Of a stretch of DNA of 64,000 nucleotides, positions 45,650 to 58,375 are shown piece after piece; position 1 is the stretch's first letter, and each line of letters begins with the position of its first letter. The stretch covers positions 126,467,605-126,531,604 of the forward strand of contig CP136064.1 of assembly GCA_032622095.1 (NCBI GenBank), in the 5' to 3' direction. Made by a program: the position numbers and the translations under genes. Under the pieces are notes generated by a model. The model saw nothing but the letters and a program-made list of their open reading frames with translations, did not search any database and was not told where the DNA came from. The stretch comes from Siphonodentalium dalli (taxonomy: Eukaryota; Mollusca; Scaphopoda; Gadilida; Siphonodentaliidae).

Positions 45650-47892
45650 CCTAAGTAACAACTTTTGTTCCTATGAGTTGGAATATCGATGGGTAATGGT
45701 ATGTCTCTCTTAAATTCCACAGTTCTGCTCATTCTTTGTTGAAATATGTATAGAAACCCAATTGTGATTTTTTTTTGTGAAATTTTATACAGCGTTCTGT
45801 AAAATCAAACTTTTGAGGGATCAGAAGGGGCTAGGAACCCAATAATTGCTTTGTAATTACCCCAATGATAACTTAATATAAATATATAAGAATAAGGCCA
45901 CAATCCTCAACCAGTTCCAAAAAGTAGAAACTGATATAGAAGATATTAGTTAAAAAAAGTCATATGTTCCACTTCCGGTGGCCATTTTAGCGGCCACTTT
46001 GAATAAATGAAATTTATTCATACATATAAATAAGGAGTACTCAATTATCAACAAAAGACATATTGCACGACTTTATACCTCCTAAACTCCCTGAGTGATT
46101 GCGAATTAAAATTTGCCAGGTCAGATAATCCATTTTGGCGGCCATCTTGGATTCAATAGCCTCGAAACACGTGACCATTGACTACCTATATACATCCATG
46201 TGTTCGCCAAATGTTGTAGAAAACTGCCCTGGCCTATGTTCTCGTGGAAAATCATGAAAACATCGGTATTGTTCATCATTTAATTACGTTATGCATGCGT
46301 ACGTTCACACACTGTATTTTTCCGATATATCTTCAAAATAAATAAAAAATAATAGAATCGGTGTCACTTTAAGAGAAATATCGAGTCAGGTGCCCATGTA
46401 ACGCTATCGACGTAGACATTTATTATATACAGTTCGAATAAAACTAAGTTTGAAATTATACCTATATATTATAGTATTAATTTTGAGATAAATATTTCCC
46501 CTACCCCCAATAAGGATGTTATCGCAAACAAGCAGAACACTGTGTGAAATACACTCCTCTATCGGAAAAAAACATAGTCGGCAAAAATCCGCACAGTGGG
46601 GAGGGTGGCCATATGGTAGCTCACGGTCTATACATTTTGACACACGATACACCCCATTATAACGAATAAATCAACTCAAATCGATATTGGTATTGTATAA
46701 CACCGAGTCTAGCTGTTTCATCGGCGTCGATATAAAGTTTGCATGTTCGCCGAATCAGTATAGTCGTTTTACCACAGCCATATCGTATCTACAAATGAAT
46801 GCGTCATTTGATATCTAATACGTGTTGTTTGCTAGCGTATTCATCGAGTAATCTAAATTCTAAAGATTCCATGTTTCGTGTCATCTTCGCACGAGTGCGT
46901 TAATCGTCTTCTAGATGTACAAAAAATAATCCCTTCGGTCGAATGAAAACATTTGTGTTGTGAAATAGATGCTAAACTTCATTTTAGGACCATGTTTGCT
47001 TGTGGGCATAGCTTTATCGCTGTAAAAATTCAATTGTACAACTGTTCTGCAGCCTTGATTTCAATAACTATATGGCAGTTCAGTCATCGACCGAATAATA
47101 AAATTATACTGGTGCCGGTCAGCGGGTATAATATATTTAAATGGGGTGATTATCGGCCTTTCGTTAGACATCAAAATGAAATCCTCTGCGCGCCATATAA
47201 TAAAACTTCTGGTATCGAGATATCGGCCGTCCCTCGCAATTTACAATTATGTTGCGCAGATCGTCGTTCTGTTCAACATTCCACCCCATTCCGTAGATTG
47301 TCATGTCCCCAAATTTCTGCAACTGGAGAGATTAACGATGTGTTATAATTATACGATATACATGCATTGAATCAATGTCCTTCTAGATATTAATCTTATG
47401 TATTAAGATTCATTTTATTTCACTTTGAATGCATTGCAATACATCTTGCGTTCACGCCTCACTTTTAAATATGTTTACATTTAATATATGAACACAAGCC
47501 AAATACCACATGCGCATGCATGGAACGTCAGTTGCGATACCCCACGTTTTGTATTGTAATTTTGTCGAATTATGACCTGGAAAACTAATGAAAATCAATA
47601 CGGTTTGTCATGTTTGTGCTCTCAGGAAGGACCAATTTTAATTGTTCGACTAACGGAGATACATGTGATGGATATTGCATGCCTATATTTATATTTTTTT
47701 TATTTTAACCGCAGTACTTAATACAAAACGTATAACGCTTGGAAAGACGACTAGACAGGACATAGATAAATAAAATCGACGAGTTCGCAGTGTATACCAT
47801 AACCAATTTTTTAAATAAAGTTTCCAACTGACGATTTATTGGACATGAAATGTTCGACTGTTGAGAATTTGGCCTAAATTAGAGACTCCTGC
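45650..47892. other. intergenic, nothing firm
   Basis: Further copies of the GGCGGCCAT(C/T)TTGG motif occur at about 45985 and 46135. The 131-codon frame at 46953-47348 has mixed composition and no recognisable domain, so I leave it uncalled. No RNA gene seen. Confidence 0.45.
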
Positions 47893-49470
47893 CAGGGGGC
47901 CGTAAAAAAGTTGCGAGACGTGGCGGTGTTTTTTTTTTACATTGCCATTTTTTTTACACCCACCCACCCTTTCTTGCATTTTTTTTCATAAAACTTTAGA
48001 CACCCACCCCAAAACCTCAAAGCTTTATGTTGCCCTCTGTAAAAACGACTAACCGCTCTATATTGGTCCCTTCTTTGAAAGACCAAATTAAATTTTACTT
48101 CCTGTTTACAAACATGTACAAGACAAATATTTTCTTGGCTGATAATTATGCGATAATCAGCAGTAATCAGCGATAATCTCAACTAAATTGAACTCTAAGC
48201 AATCAACAAAGGTAGAATATGATGTGATTATATTGGTAAATTTATAACCCAGCCTATTCATCTGTGTGAGTAGATGAAAAATATGTTGAATCCCTGGAAT
48301 GACAAAAAAAAATTACAAGGGCCAGTGTTAGGGTCTATAATAGAATAAAAAATTACACAAAATTAAATTTATCTTTTTTTCAGACATCAACCAGCATCAA
48401 CTAGTAGGCCTAGAGCCTATAGTAATACCAAAAAGGAAAATGTGCATATGAATTGGCTTTTATGTATGCCTGCATGACCATCGACCCGACCTCGCATTAC
48501 GACTTAGGACTAGGCCTAAAATAATGTTTAACCCTTTGAGTTTGAACGCTGATGGTCAATTTAGTGCCAAATCCATATACATGGGTGTGCACTTTAGTGA
48601 CATGTGACCGTGGAGATGAGGTCACAGTAAGCGTAACGTCATTGTGTTGGTGTAGGGAAGATAACTCCAATTTGGTCTTCTGTTTACAGTATACCGGCTG
48701 TAGTCTTGATTTACTATTATATGTCTACCTGTGTCTACTATATATTATTAAATATACATTATTCTGATACATTGAGAATACCGGCGGTTATTTGAATGAG
48801 TGGGAGCCCCGCGCCAGGGTGCTACTGATGCTCTGTGGCCATAGTGTTCGAATGGTTAAAAATAAAATGAGTTGCCCTGCGTTGAGGGTCACATGGCCAT
48901 AATTGTATCGCATATGCTGATATGCAATCAATTTTAGTGTACAAACACTGATACAAATACTTATGTCATACATTACACGCATGCATCAACTAACTGTATG
49001 AATAAAGAGTATAAGAATTATTGTAATTAATATGCTGTCATGAGTTGTTAGCTGATATTGTTCACCTTACCCTAGAGCTATCTGAAGTATTGTTTTATTG
49101 AACTACACCGTGAACTAGACAATTGTCATTATAAAAACTGCCAAGCAAGCTGAAACAGACACAATAAAAAAAATTTGCGCGCACAAAATATCAATGAAAA
49201 TTTTGGGACCCACCCCCACAATATTCACTATTTTTCCATTTGATATCAACTTATGGGGGTAATTATAACAATATTGAATGTATTAGTGCTTCTCATATTG
49301 CAACAAGCCACAACATATAAACCAATATGTTTAAAACAGTTGAAAATATGTCAATGCAAAAAAATAGCAAAAAAGGTGGTCAAAAACTGTTTCCGGCCTC
49401 GGGTACCCACCCACCCCCCCCCCCCCTACCTCACGTCTCGTAAAAAAAATTCGCCCCCTCCCTGCTCCTG
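47893..49470. mobile_element. possible 1.6-kb element with short inverted ends
   Basis: AGGGGGCCGTAAAAAAGTTG then CGAGACGTG at 47893 is approximately inverted at 49425-49470 (CACGTCTCGTAAAAAAAATT, CGCCCCCT). C-rich stretches (CACCCACCC) sit just inside both ends. The interior holds no recognised gene. The ends are imperfect, so this is tentative. Confidence 0.4.
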
Positions 49471-50120
49471 CCACTACGTGCTTGGTAATCATACTGGGTT
49501 AATTACGCATTGTAAAAAGTGTTCGATTGATAGTGTGACATGGTATAATAATAGAGAACTGTCCCGTATTCACAGGATCAGAGTGTACTCTGGCTGTGCA
49601 CACCATATTACACACTTGACTGAGATAATCTGCTCGCCTGAAATGTTCAGTGGTTGACGAAAAAGATAATTTTGAGTAGTGAGGTGTACATAAATAATTG
49701 GATAGTATGTCTTCAGGAAGACGTTGACCATTTATAAACTGGCTGATATTAGAAACGTGATTCCTTGTTTTGGAGACGAACCATCGTGTATATAGACCTG
49801 GATGGACCATGGATTGGGAAGATGCACCAAATATAGGGTGGCCAAAATGCATTTTTTGTCGGGCAATAGACAATCCGCTTGGACAACCAGGGACCATTTT
49901 CTACCGAACCATGACTCCCATGCTTATATGTACATGTGGGATTTAAACATCTAAGCACACCAACAAACTGAACTTAACCATTTACCCAACAAACCGGCCA
50001 AAAACGCCCAAATAAAGCTTCAACAGCCTAAAATATCTTCGGTCTGTCTCAATAACACCATACAAATATGGATATCATTGGAACCGGTTCATTGACCACA
50101 TTGTGATGGTTACAGTTATG
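49471..50120. other. intergenic, dispersed repeat at the right end
   Basis: ACCCAACAAACCGGCCAAAA then ACGCCCAAATAAAGCTTCAA at about 49984-50030 recurs at 51664-51715 almost unchanged. The overlapping frames at 49253-49897 on both strands are unsupported. Confidence 0.45.
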
Positions 50121-50413
50121 CCCTGTGCCAATGCATTCTCTTATATATGCGAGTCGACCATAGGTCGCATCGCATATATAAGAGAATGCATTGGCCTAAA
50201 CAAAATCTTTTTTAAACACTTTTTACCATTTTTCTTACATTCTTTAACAATTTTATAATTTTTTCTTACATTTAAAAAAAAAAATTATAATATTTTTCTA
50301 CATTCTTTGCCAATTTTATCATTTTTAATATGTATTAAGCCAATGCATTCTCTTATATATGTGAGGCGACCTATGGTTGACTCGCATATATAAGAGAATG
50401 CATTGGCACAGGG
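50121..50413. mobile_element. double-hairpin element, 293 bp
   Basis: Outer ends CCCTGTGCC / GGCACAGGG enclose two long hairpins, 50127-50195 and 50339-50407. Each is itself a near-perfect palindrome whose arms read GCCAATGCATTCTCTTATAT. The whole unit is also an inverted repeat, so four copies of the 30-bp arm are present. The AT-rich middle has T-runs and AATTTTATAATTTTT. The relative at 31852-32025 is more decayed. Confidence 0.8.
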
Positions 50414-51723
50414 CCGTTCTGTTGGGTAAAGGGTTAAAACAGGTAGGCCCTATTAGCACAAATATCATAACAAAATAAATTATTATTTAAAATAAATTGT
50501 GATTTTATCAAGTAAATGTTGCAAAAATTGGCGATGTTAAATCAACTTTATCATATTTCAAATTGGACATGGAGGTAGCGCTCTAATATATGCGCCAATG
50601 GGAATCGTTTTTTTATGAATAACGCACCAGAGATGGTGGCATTTCAGAGAGTTAATAAACAATAGACCAAATAGGGAATATCCCAAATGACCTTGATCCT
50701 AGCAGTTGATCTCGACCATATATAATTTGGTGGACCATTGGTGGCACACTGAGTTCACATAATTTCTTCAAAAACAAGGCCAGTGGGTTCCCAAAAGTGT
50801 CATGTTTCAATTGTATACTAAATAGGCGATGTCGTTGTCATGGAAACCATATTTTCTCCTAACCCATGCCTAACACCCCGGGTCGCCGCCTCCAATTTGA
50901 TTCCCATGTTTCACTCAATATATCAGCCTTTGTTCGAAATGCTTGGGGTTTTTTTCCAGTCATGCAGCGTGATTTTAGAATCGCCTCGTCACATGCGAAT
51001 CCATTGATTGTTCGTCATATCGACACCATATACAATGGACACCTTTGTCCCAATTGATAATAACATTATTCTATATCGTTGGTTACTTCACGCACTCTCC
51101 TATATAATGTTCACATACTCACCATATAGCGCAGTCACGGTATTTATATTCAAACTATTGTACCAGAGCTGAGTTCGTGCTATAGATGATTGAAAGGTGA
51201 GTTTTTGATCCATTTTCCACACACACACAAACACACCCCCACACACACCCTCCCTTACACACACACTCACACACCCACAAACAACTGGCCGAGTGCTCCT
51301 GCTGAATTGAAATGATGTTGTTAGGGCGAACTGATGCTGTTAACAAAAAGTACCGTTACATTTTTTCATTGGTCTTGTTCCGATATACACAGGAAAGCCA
51401 TTATGCGTATCAAACATTCCAAAAACATATTTATTGCGAAAGAGTTTTAATACTGTTCGTAATAGTTGTTGAAAATCGACTATAATCAAGATGATTATTC
51501 GCGTCGTTTTAGAAACACCAGCGCAGGGATTGTGATATTTTTCAAAAACAAAAATGTTCTTGAATGTGTTTTTTTCTCAAATCTCTCGGATTATCAAACA
51601 CCGCGAAAACGACAAATCCATGGCATCAGTTTGCCCTACCAGCATCATATCAATTAACCCTTTACCCAACAAAACGGCCAAAAACGCCCAAATAAAGCTT
51701 CAACAACCTAAAATATCAATTAA
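50414..51723. other. intergenic with a CA-rich tract
   Basis: 51217-51290 is an impure CACACA/CACACCC tract. The short frames at 50866-51057 and 51466-51657 are not supported. Confidence 0.5.
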
Positions 51724-52217
51724 AGGCACGTGAGGCCTTAATTGTCGAAAATATTCATATTTGTTCCAAACACTATAAACAGAAAAACATTAAAACGCAT
51801 ACAGTTTCGTTCATATATACCATGACCATCGCGTAAACAGTATGTTATCGTAAAGGCCTACTATATTTTACCTAAGCAAGAGCCTGATTGTGTTACAGAA
51901 GACCGCACAATGCTACTGGCTAATCACACACAAATGGCATAAACGCTCTTTATTAGTTCCATATAAGGAATTCACAAACAAAGAACGATCTTTGTGTTTA
52001 CCATCATAATATAAACAAACGCCAGAAAAGTAACTTTTTATGCTTTTGTTTACATAACAATGGTCAAACATATGACAATAACATACTGTTTATGCGATAT
52101 TTCTTATTTGTATACGGACAAAGTCTATCTACATTTTGATGTTCTTTCTGTTTATAGCGGTTTTTGACGGGTGGAGATATTTTCACAGGATACCCACCGC
52201 CAAGGCCAACCGTACCT
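51724..52217. mobile_element. 494-bp TTAA-flanked inverted-repeat element (piggyBac-like MITE)
   Basis: TTAA at 51720-51723 and 52218-52221 flanks ends that read AGGCACGTGAGGCCTT and its diverged complement (AAGGCCAACCGTACCT). Inverted homology continues inward: CACTATAAACAGAAA with its partner near 52150, and CGTAAACAGTATGTTATCG with CAATAACATACTGTTTATG. Arms are about 130-150 bp. A TTAA target duplication is the hallmark of piggyBac. No ORF. Confidence 0.75.
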
Positions 52218-52591
52218 TTAAGCGGGACCACCAACATCATATTGGCAGGACCACTTGACCAGGGATGAAACAGTGGATGGCAAACGATAATGACATATTT
52301 ACATGTAGGAAAATATCAGGCACAGATGAACTGGGATACTGTATTGCTATAAAGATTACACACGTGAGAACGCCACGGCTTAAGGTTGTTCCACATCGGG
52401 CGCGAGCGAGCGATTATAACGGCCGTTTTCTAACGTCCGTATCAGTTCAAAGCGCGCGATTTTTATGTCCACACCGCAAGCGACTGAAACGCTTCGTCGC
52501 GCGCGATAGTCAGGTTATTATTCTGTGTGTACGCCAGTTTCAGGGGAGTCAGGTGGCTGCATGGGGGATACCCCCACCCCACATACTTATG

Positions 52592-53382
52592 ACTAATGTG
52601 TAGGGTTTCTACAAACAACGTGTAGCCCTGCTACACAACCATTATTCATTTTTTATCTTAAACATATTTTACACAATAAATGGGTCAATTTATACACATG
52701 TATACACACTGGTGTGCATAAAATCAACACCTATGCCTTACACATGTTGTGTAAATTCTTACACTAATATATCGTAGACAAGAATGTAAAGTTCAGCATT
52801 CCGAACTGTGGGTATATAGTATTCATGGCAAACGGAGATTTATATGTTAAAACATTCATGGCGTACAATGGTACGTAATATTTTGCTCTGTCATGTGTGA
52901 GTTTTCGTTTTAAATGAACAAACCATGGTCGTGGCGTGGTTGCACGTGATTAGTGCACGTGATTAGTAATAACGTATTACAACAATCATATAAACAAGAG
53001 TAAGAGCAGTATTCTTCATGAAAGTTTTAACAAATATATCCTCATATATCATTAATACAATACTCACAAGTCGGAATTCTGAACTTACATTCCTTGTCTA
53101 CAATTTGTTTATTCTCGTCACTCAAAATTACACGGATATTGAGACAGTAGTAAATTGTATTCCAAAACATATACTCAAACAATATCGTCGTCATGTAGCA
53201 GACTATGAAACTGAAGGCACGCAATGCGCACGATCTACATTATTACACAAGTGTGTGTAATAAAATGTACACATTAGGTGTAGAACGGCACTTGGTCAAT
53301 GTATTTGTATGTAAAACTACACATTGCTATGTGTATTAACCGGGTTTACACATTAGATGTGTAATCGTTTCTACACGTTAGT
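52592..53382. mobile_element. 791-bp nested element, TGTGTA-rich ends
   Basis: Ends ACTAATGTGTAG and CTACACGTTAGT are inverted. Both subterminal regions are packed with TACACA/TGTGTA pairs (for example TGTGTAGCCCTGCTACACA, TACACATTGCTATGTGTA, TACACATTAGATGTGTA) that form small hairpins. It is nested within the TTA-flanked element. Target duplication unclear. Confidence 0.6.
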
Positions 53383-53659
53383 TATAATAGTGCTCCCACC
53401 CGGTAATACGCGATTATTATTAGTTGATTAATGCATTGTCTCATGTTTACCACAACGTATTTTGGAATGAACTAGCCTCGTTATATTCTTTATCATTTCC
53501 CCTGATTATACCAAAATATAATTCACCAGCCAATGGAGCAGATTATACGGTCCATGATTTTAGTTCTTTACAAGGAATAAACTGAATATAGTAATCTAAG
53601 GTGGAATTTCAGTCACGAAAAATAACAAAAATAAATGGTTTAATTATTTGGTCATAGAG

Positions 53660-53765
53660 ACATACAGTCATACAGACACACATGGCATACATGCATACAT
53701 ACATACAGTCATACAGACACACACACAGTCATACAGACACACATGCACCATACAGACACACATGC
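53660..53765. repeat. CATACAGTCATACAGACACACA microsatellite
   Basis: About five imperfect units of 14-24 bp. Confidence 0.85.
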
Positions 53766-54194
53766 GTTGTACTTCGATTATTAGCCTCTCGCTAAAGTCC
53801 TCCATTATCGCGGCGACAAATCAGTGTGCCGTCATCAAATAGAAAAATAACGGTCGTATAAACACCTATTTGAGAGCCGTCCAATTATCTCGCTGGTTTG
53901 CAACAAAGCGACAATTCGACGAAGCATAAAATCACTGCTATAATCGCCTCGTGGTCAGCGAGTTGGTCGCTTGCGGTGTGAACATAAAAATCGCGCGATT
54001 TGAACTGCTACGGACGTTAGAAAACGGCCGTTATAATCACTCGCTCGCGCCCGGTGTGGAACAACCTTTAGATGGCAACGATTGGCTCAATCCGAACAGT
54101 ATTAGTCGCGCTGGTTCATATGAATTGCTTCGGGTCAACAACTGCATATTGGCTATTCATAACATTATGGAATTTCCAGTTGGTGCACTCATGT

Positions 54195-55945
54195 AACCGA
54201 TAACCGGACGTGGAATCGGAAAAAGCGGAATGTACGCATCGGAATCAACACATTGCAGGGTAAGTGTTTTGGCTTCTAATTACTCTCTCAGTATCATAGG
54301 CATGTTGTGCAATGGTATTTTCCTTAAACGCTATATGTCCAAATACATACATCAGACGAGCTGTTTCTGCTTATTTGCTGTGATCGAGAAAAATAAAACT
54401 AAAGTAGAAAACTCACATGTAAATAATGGCGTCTTCCACTTCAATGTGTATTGTCGCAGATAATAACTGATATCTACTTACATTGTGTCAGTTGTGTATT
54501 TTCCTGCCACGTTGGTGGTTCTATACGTATATAACACGTGCCACTATTGCGACAATTGTCATTTAAAATAAATATGTATCTGTATATATATATATATATA
54601 GCATGTTAGTGTTCGGCAGTATATGCCGGGAACTGTATGCAGTTTCCAGCACACTGCCGTACACTAACGTTCTACAAAACATATTTCAAATGAAAATATC
54701 TCAATAGTGGCAACATGTTATAAACGGATAGAACAGCGACAGGACAATGCACCATGGACACAATTTACATAAATATCAGTTATTATCTGCGAAAATACTC
54801 ATTTAAGTGTAAGACGGCATTATTTACATGTGAATTTTACACTTACGTTTTATTTTTCTCGATAACAGCCTACACAACACGTATGCTGTGTGTAATTGGA
54901 AATTTATCGTCTAAGGAAAATGCCGTATACATATTATGTAAATGATATTATGATATTTTTCGAGCGTTTACTTGGATTAGCACGAAAAAATTGTATTCAC
55001 AGTACGTGAGTTAACGTAAATTGGGGGTGGAGAGATCATTGTCATGTCGACCAATGAGAAGTTGTTATTAGATAGTTGTTGTCAGAGGATTATAGTTTGG
55101 TGAGAGTTCATTCTAGCCTAACCAGTCGAGACAGGAGGTCACTTTTATTTTTTATATATTTGAACACGTAATAGAATATGCAAGCTTATAGTACATCAAA
55201 GCATTGTTTGTGCTTTTCTCGATAACAGCCTACACAACACGTATGCTGTGTGTAATTGGAAATTTATCGTCTAAGGAAAATGCCGTATACATATTATGTA
55301 AATGATATTATGATATTTTTCGAGCGTTTACTTGGATTAGCACGAAAAAATTGTATTCACAGTACGTGAGTTAACGTAAATTGGGGGTGGAGAGATCATT
55401 GTCATGTCGACCAATGAGAAGTTGTTATTAGATAGTTGTTATCAGAGGATTATAGTTTGGTGAGAGTTCATTCTAGCCTAACCAGTCGAGACAGGAGGTC
55501 ACTTTTATTTTTTATATATTTGAACACGTAATAGAATATGCAAGCTTATAGTACATCAAAGCATTGTTTGTGTTTTTCATATCTTGTCATTGAGAATGAA
55601 TTTCCGAACATTGTCGCTGCGTACGAATGGGGTTTCGGAAAACAGGTTTCCGCCTTGTTTTTCCCCCAGAAAATAAAGGGGGTTTTTACCTAGGCGGTTT
55701 TTCCTGGCCGACTGCGCAGTTTTCTCGATATGTACAATAACCTGTATGTCCACATGTGCCCACAATATTCTCTGTATATTATGGATCGGCTTATTTGCAA
55801 TATTTCGAGTTGTTTATTGTAACGTCGAATTGGGAATACTGTAAATGATACTGAGAGAGTAATTAGAAGCCAAAACACTTACCCTGGTGTTTATTCCGAG
55901 GCGTATATTCCTCTTTTCCCGAATTGACTTCCGGTTATAGAAGGT
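54195..55945. mobile_element. foldback element, ~1.75 kb, near-palindromic core
   Basis: The ends 54195-54297 and 55840-55945 are inverted and include a 40-bp perfect stretch (GGTAAGTGTTTTGGCTTCTA and on). From about 54300 to 54960 the sequence folds on itself around a centre near 54638 (hairpin GTTAGTGTTCGGCAG / CTGCCGTACACTAAC). Matching blocks are TCGAGAAAAATAAAAC, ACATGTAAATAATG and GCAGATAATAACTGATAT. The right arm is lengthened by a 360-bp tandem duplication. No ORF of transposase type. Confidence 0.75.
54854..55573. repeat. 360-bp tandem duplication, two copies, one mismatch
   Basis: 54854-55213 and 55214-55573 are identical except for G/A at 55081/55441. The unit begins TTTTCTCGATAACAGCC, inside the right arm of the foldback element, so the duplication came after the insertion. 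It is either very recent or an assembly artefact. Confidence 0.95.
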
Positions 55946-57799
55946 GGACAGTGGTATGCACTTCCAAATCGAACGAAATGAGAAAGTGGTCATGTTCTTT
56001 AGAAATAATAACACATTTAATATGTTATAATTTAACAGTATATGCATGTATATATGCATGGCTGGAAAAAGTGGTTATGTTTTTTTGGCAAATCGGATGA
56101 CATCGAGACCCAGTGTGATTTTTTTCAAAAGTGTTGTAGTTGGTTTGAATCATGGACTGTGGTGTATATCACGTGTCTGATTACCAAATATACAGGGGTG
56201 TCGGGACATGGGGCTTGTGGTGTTTATCCGACAATGGTCAAATCTTTCAATTGTTGGAAATTTCCCACCAACAATTTGTTGAATTTTTTATCGTTGTTTG
56301 ATTCTCCAACAGCAATATAAGTGAAATTTGTTGTTTTTAGAACAACAGTTGGATATCTTCCTACTTTTTGTCAAAATATTTGTTTGAAATCGGCATCTGT
56401 TGGAAGATTTCCAACTTTATGGGGTGTCAGGTGGATATTTCGAACACCGCTGGAGATCAGTCCGGATGCTACGAATTTGAAATGTTCTCACATGCATATG
56501 GCAGAACCGTGGTCGACTCAATGGGTTCTGGTCCCATCCCTGCTAAGCAAATAAAGAAAAACAAAACGAAGTCTGAATATTGTTTATGGAGTTACAGACC
56601 TCTATATATGTCTTCGGTATTCAATCACATATAAAACAAATCATCCGTAGGTCATCGGTGTCCAGTCAAAATTCAAGTCAATAGACAAAATGAATTATGC
56701 AATCTTGGGAGTTTGGTCTGGTTCAAGGGAGACGTGAAGATGGAAATCCAGTTTGTACATCCCCATGAACGAAGACCCTCTAGCCACGCAAACATATCGA
56801 GCTAATAATTCAGCGATTGTCACGACCCATCAAAATCTAGAAGTCAGTTGTGGAAGCAGACGATAATATTGATGGGGCATAACCCTAGCCTAGGAACAGA
56901 TACAAGCATATATATTAGAGATTATTAACGGTTACCAATGCCCCCAATCACCAACTATCACTATACATGTATATTATGTTTATGTCATATGTTTGATTTT
57001 TTGAAATAAATATTGTTTACACCAACTATCACCGGGGTTTAGCGGACTTACCACGATGCTGTCGTTCGCGATTTCGTTCCGACTCGATTTTGATCGAATC
57101 CCGTCTCTATTCTGATTTTCTCAAAACTATTGACAATTTTTGATGTGGAAAGGGGTATAGATGGACGATGGATGAGTGTCTTGATCTTTTCCGATATATA
57201 GACCCTTTATTGGGTTCTAACTTGTGTGTTATCTATGATCAACCACCACCCAAATTTGGCGATATATATAGATAGTGACAATCATTGAAACATTTATCTA
57301 TGCGATTAAACTTTGAATATTTGCACTGTGTTTATTACCAAAAAAAAAACAATCCCGAAGCTCTTTATTGTTCATAAACATACTTCTTATGCCAACTGCT
57401 TCCATGCAGTGTCGAATGTACAAATTAGTTCATATGACTGAAGTAATCACACAACGCTCTTTAAATTCTGAAAACCACAAAACAACCTGCAATTATACCT
57501 GCACTAAATATGTTGATAGAAAACCTATTCTTATAAATCACCTTTATCATTACAAAATTGTATATATTTTTTCGACATAAGGAATCCGACTAGTATTATC
57601 TGTATAGAGATTAGAAGAATCTAGGACAATAAGGAAGAGAATGCGTGTAATGATTACATTTACTTACCTCCACTTTGTGATGAAGAACGTAAACTGAAAA
57701 ACAGCGATTGTACATTATTATTTATTGAATTTCTTTTTCAAACAAGCTGTCTCCAAAGCGATCGGGGTGTTCTCCTTCACGCTGAGAACATGAGTTCAG
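55946..57799. other. intergenic, repeat-derived
   Basis: 56190-56470 contains repeated TTGGAAATTTCC / TTGGAAGATTTCC phrases related to the 1736/4429 repeat. Open frames at 56042-56634 lie in it. No gene is supported. Confidence 0.45.
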
Positions 57800-58230
57800 T
57801 CAACACGTCATCGAATCGACGGGGATGTTATCGATCAACTGAAATCGATGTTGGGGCTCGGAATGATGTACTGTGTTGAGAGCTCTCTGAATAGTGGGTC
57901 GTGCTGTCAACGAAAGTTCAAGAGAACTGGCCCCAGTCAGTTGATACAAATCGACTGTTTCCTCTGAGTTCCGCCTAAAGTCAGCAGTAGTAGCTAGTTC
58001 ATTAGTTCTTATTCTTACAGTCAAGATGCTACCCCCCGCTGCTCTCTTGAAAGTTTTAGGCTTAAGAACACAGAAATTGGTCAGATGATCCTGATAGTTC
58101 ATTATCCATTTGAACTGGCCTTGGCACATTGATTGCATGTCGACTAAGTCCACTTGTGAACGAGAGCTAAAATCCTTTAACAGAATGGGCTTCACCACAA
58201 CACCTTTGGTCGTTACTCGTTACTCGTTAG
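57800..58230 (-). pseudogene. fossil integrase-core fragment (KRBA2-like type)
   Basis: The reverse strand shows VVVKPILLKDFSSRSQVDLV, DMQSMCQGQFKWIMNYQDHL and TNFCVLKPKTFKRA, the start of an rve-type integrase core of the kind found in KRBA2/SCAND3-related proteins and the Ginger/Gypsy-derived elements behind them. Only the first part of the core is present. The rest of the element, including any reverse transcriptase or terminal repeats, is not visible. It is a broken old copy. Confidence 0.65.
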
Positions 58231-58375
58231 TATGATCGTAATATGCAAATGCCAAACCTGTCAGTCTATAATTTATATTTGTTTGTTATCCTCTGAATAC
58301 AGTATGTAGTTTTATCTCTTTGACTGGATATATGACTGTCAAGTCTGACTATTTTGTATAAATGTTATAATCATC

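Larger units (their letters stand above)
52383..54067. mobile_element. 1.69-kb TTA-flanked element (PIF/Harbinger-like, non-autonomous)
   Basis: TTA flanks (52380-52382, 54068-54070) border ends AGGTTGTTCCACATCGGGCG, then CGAGCGAGCGATTATAACGG and CCGTTTTCTAACGTCCG, inverted at the right with few changes. Arms are about 135 bp, unusually GC- and CG-rich for the window. A 3-bp TWA duplication with such ends fits PIF/Harbinger. It has no nuclease ORF. A second inverted-repeat element (52592-53382) and a CATACAGACACACA microsatellite (53660-53765) lie inside. Confidence 0.7.

Noticed and set aside
46953-47348. 131-codon plus-strand frame as a gene
   Set aside because: The start is inside unremarkable AT-rich DNA, a second frame overlaps it, and no motif or splice signal supports it.
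49253-49897. Overlapping 134-codon (+) and 132-codon (-) frames
   Set aside because: The frames oppose each other, neither has domain or splice support, and part lies in a C-rich repeat end.
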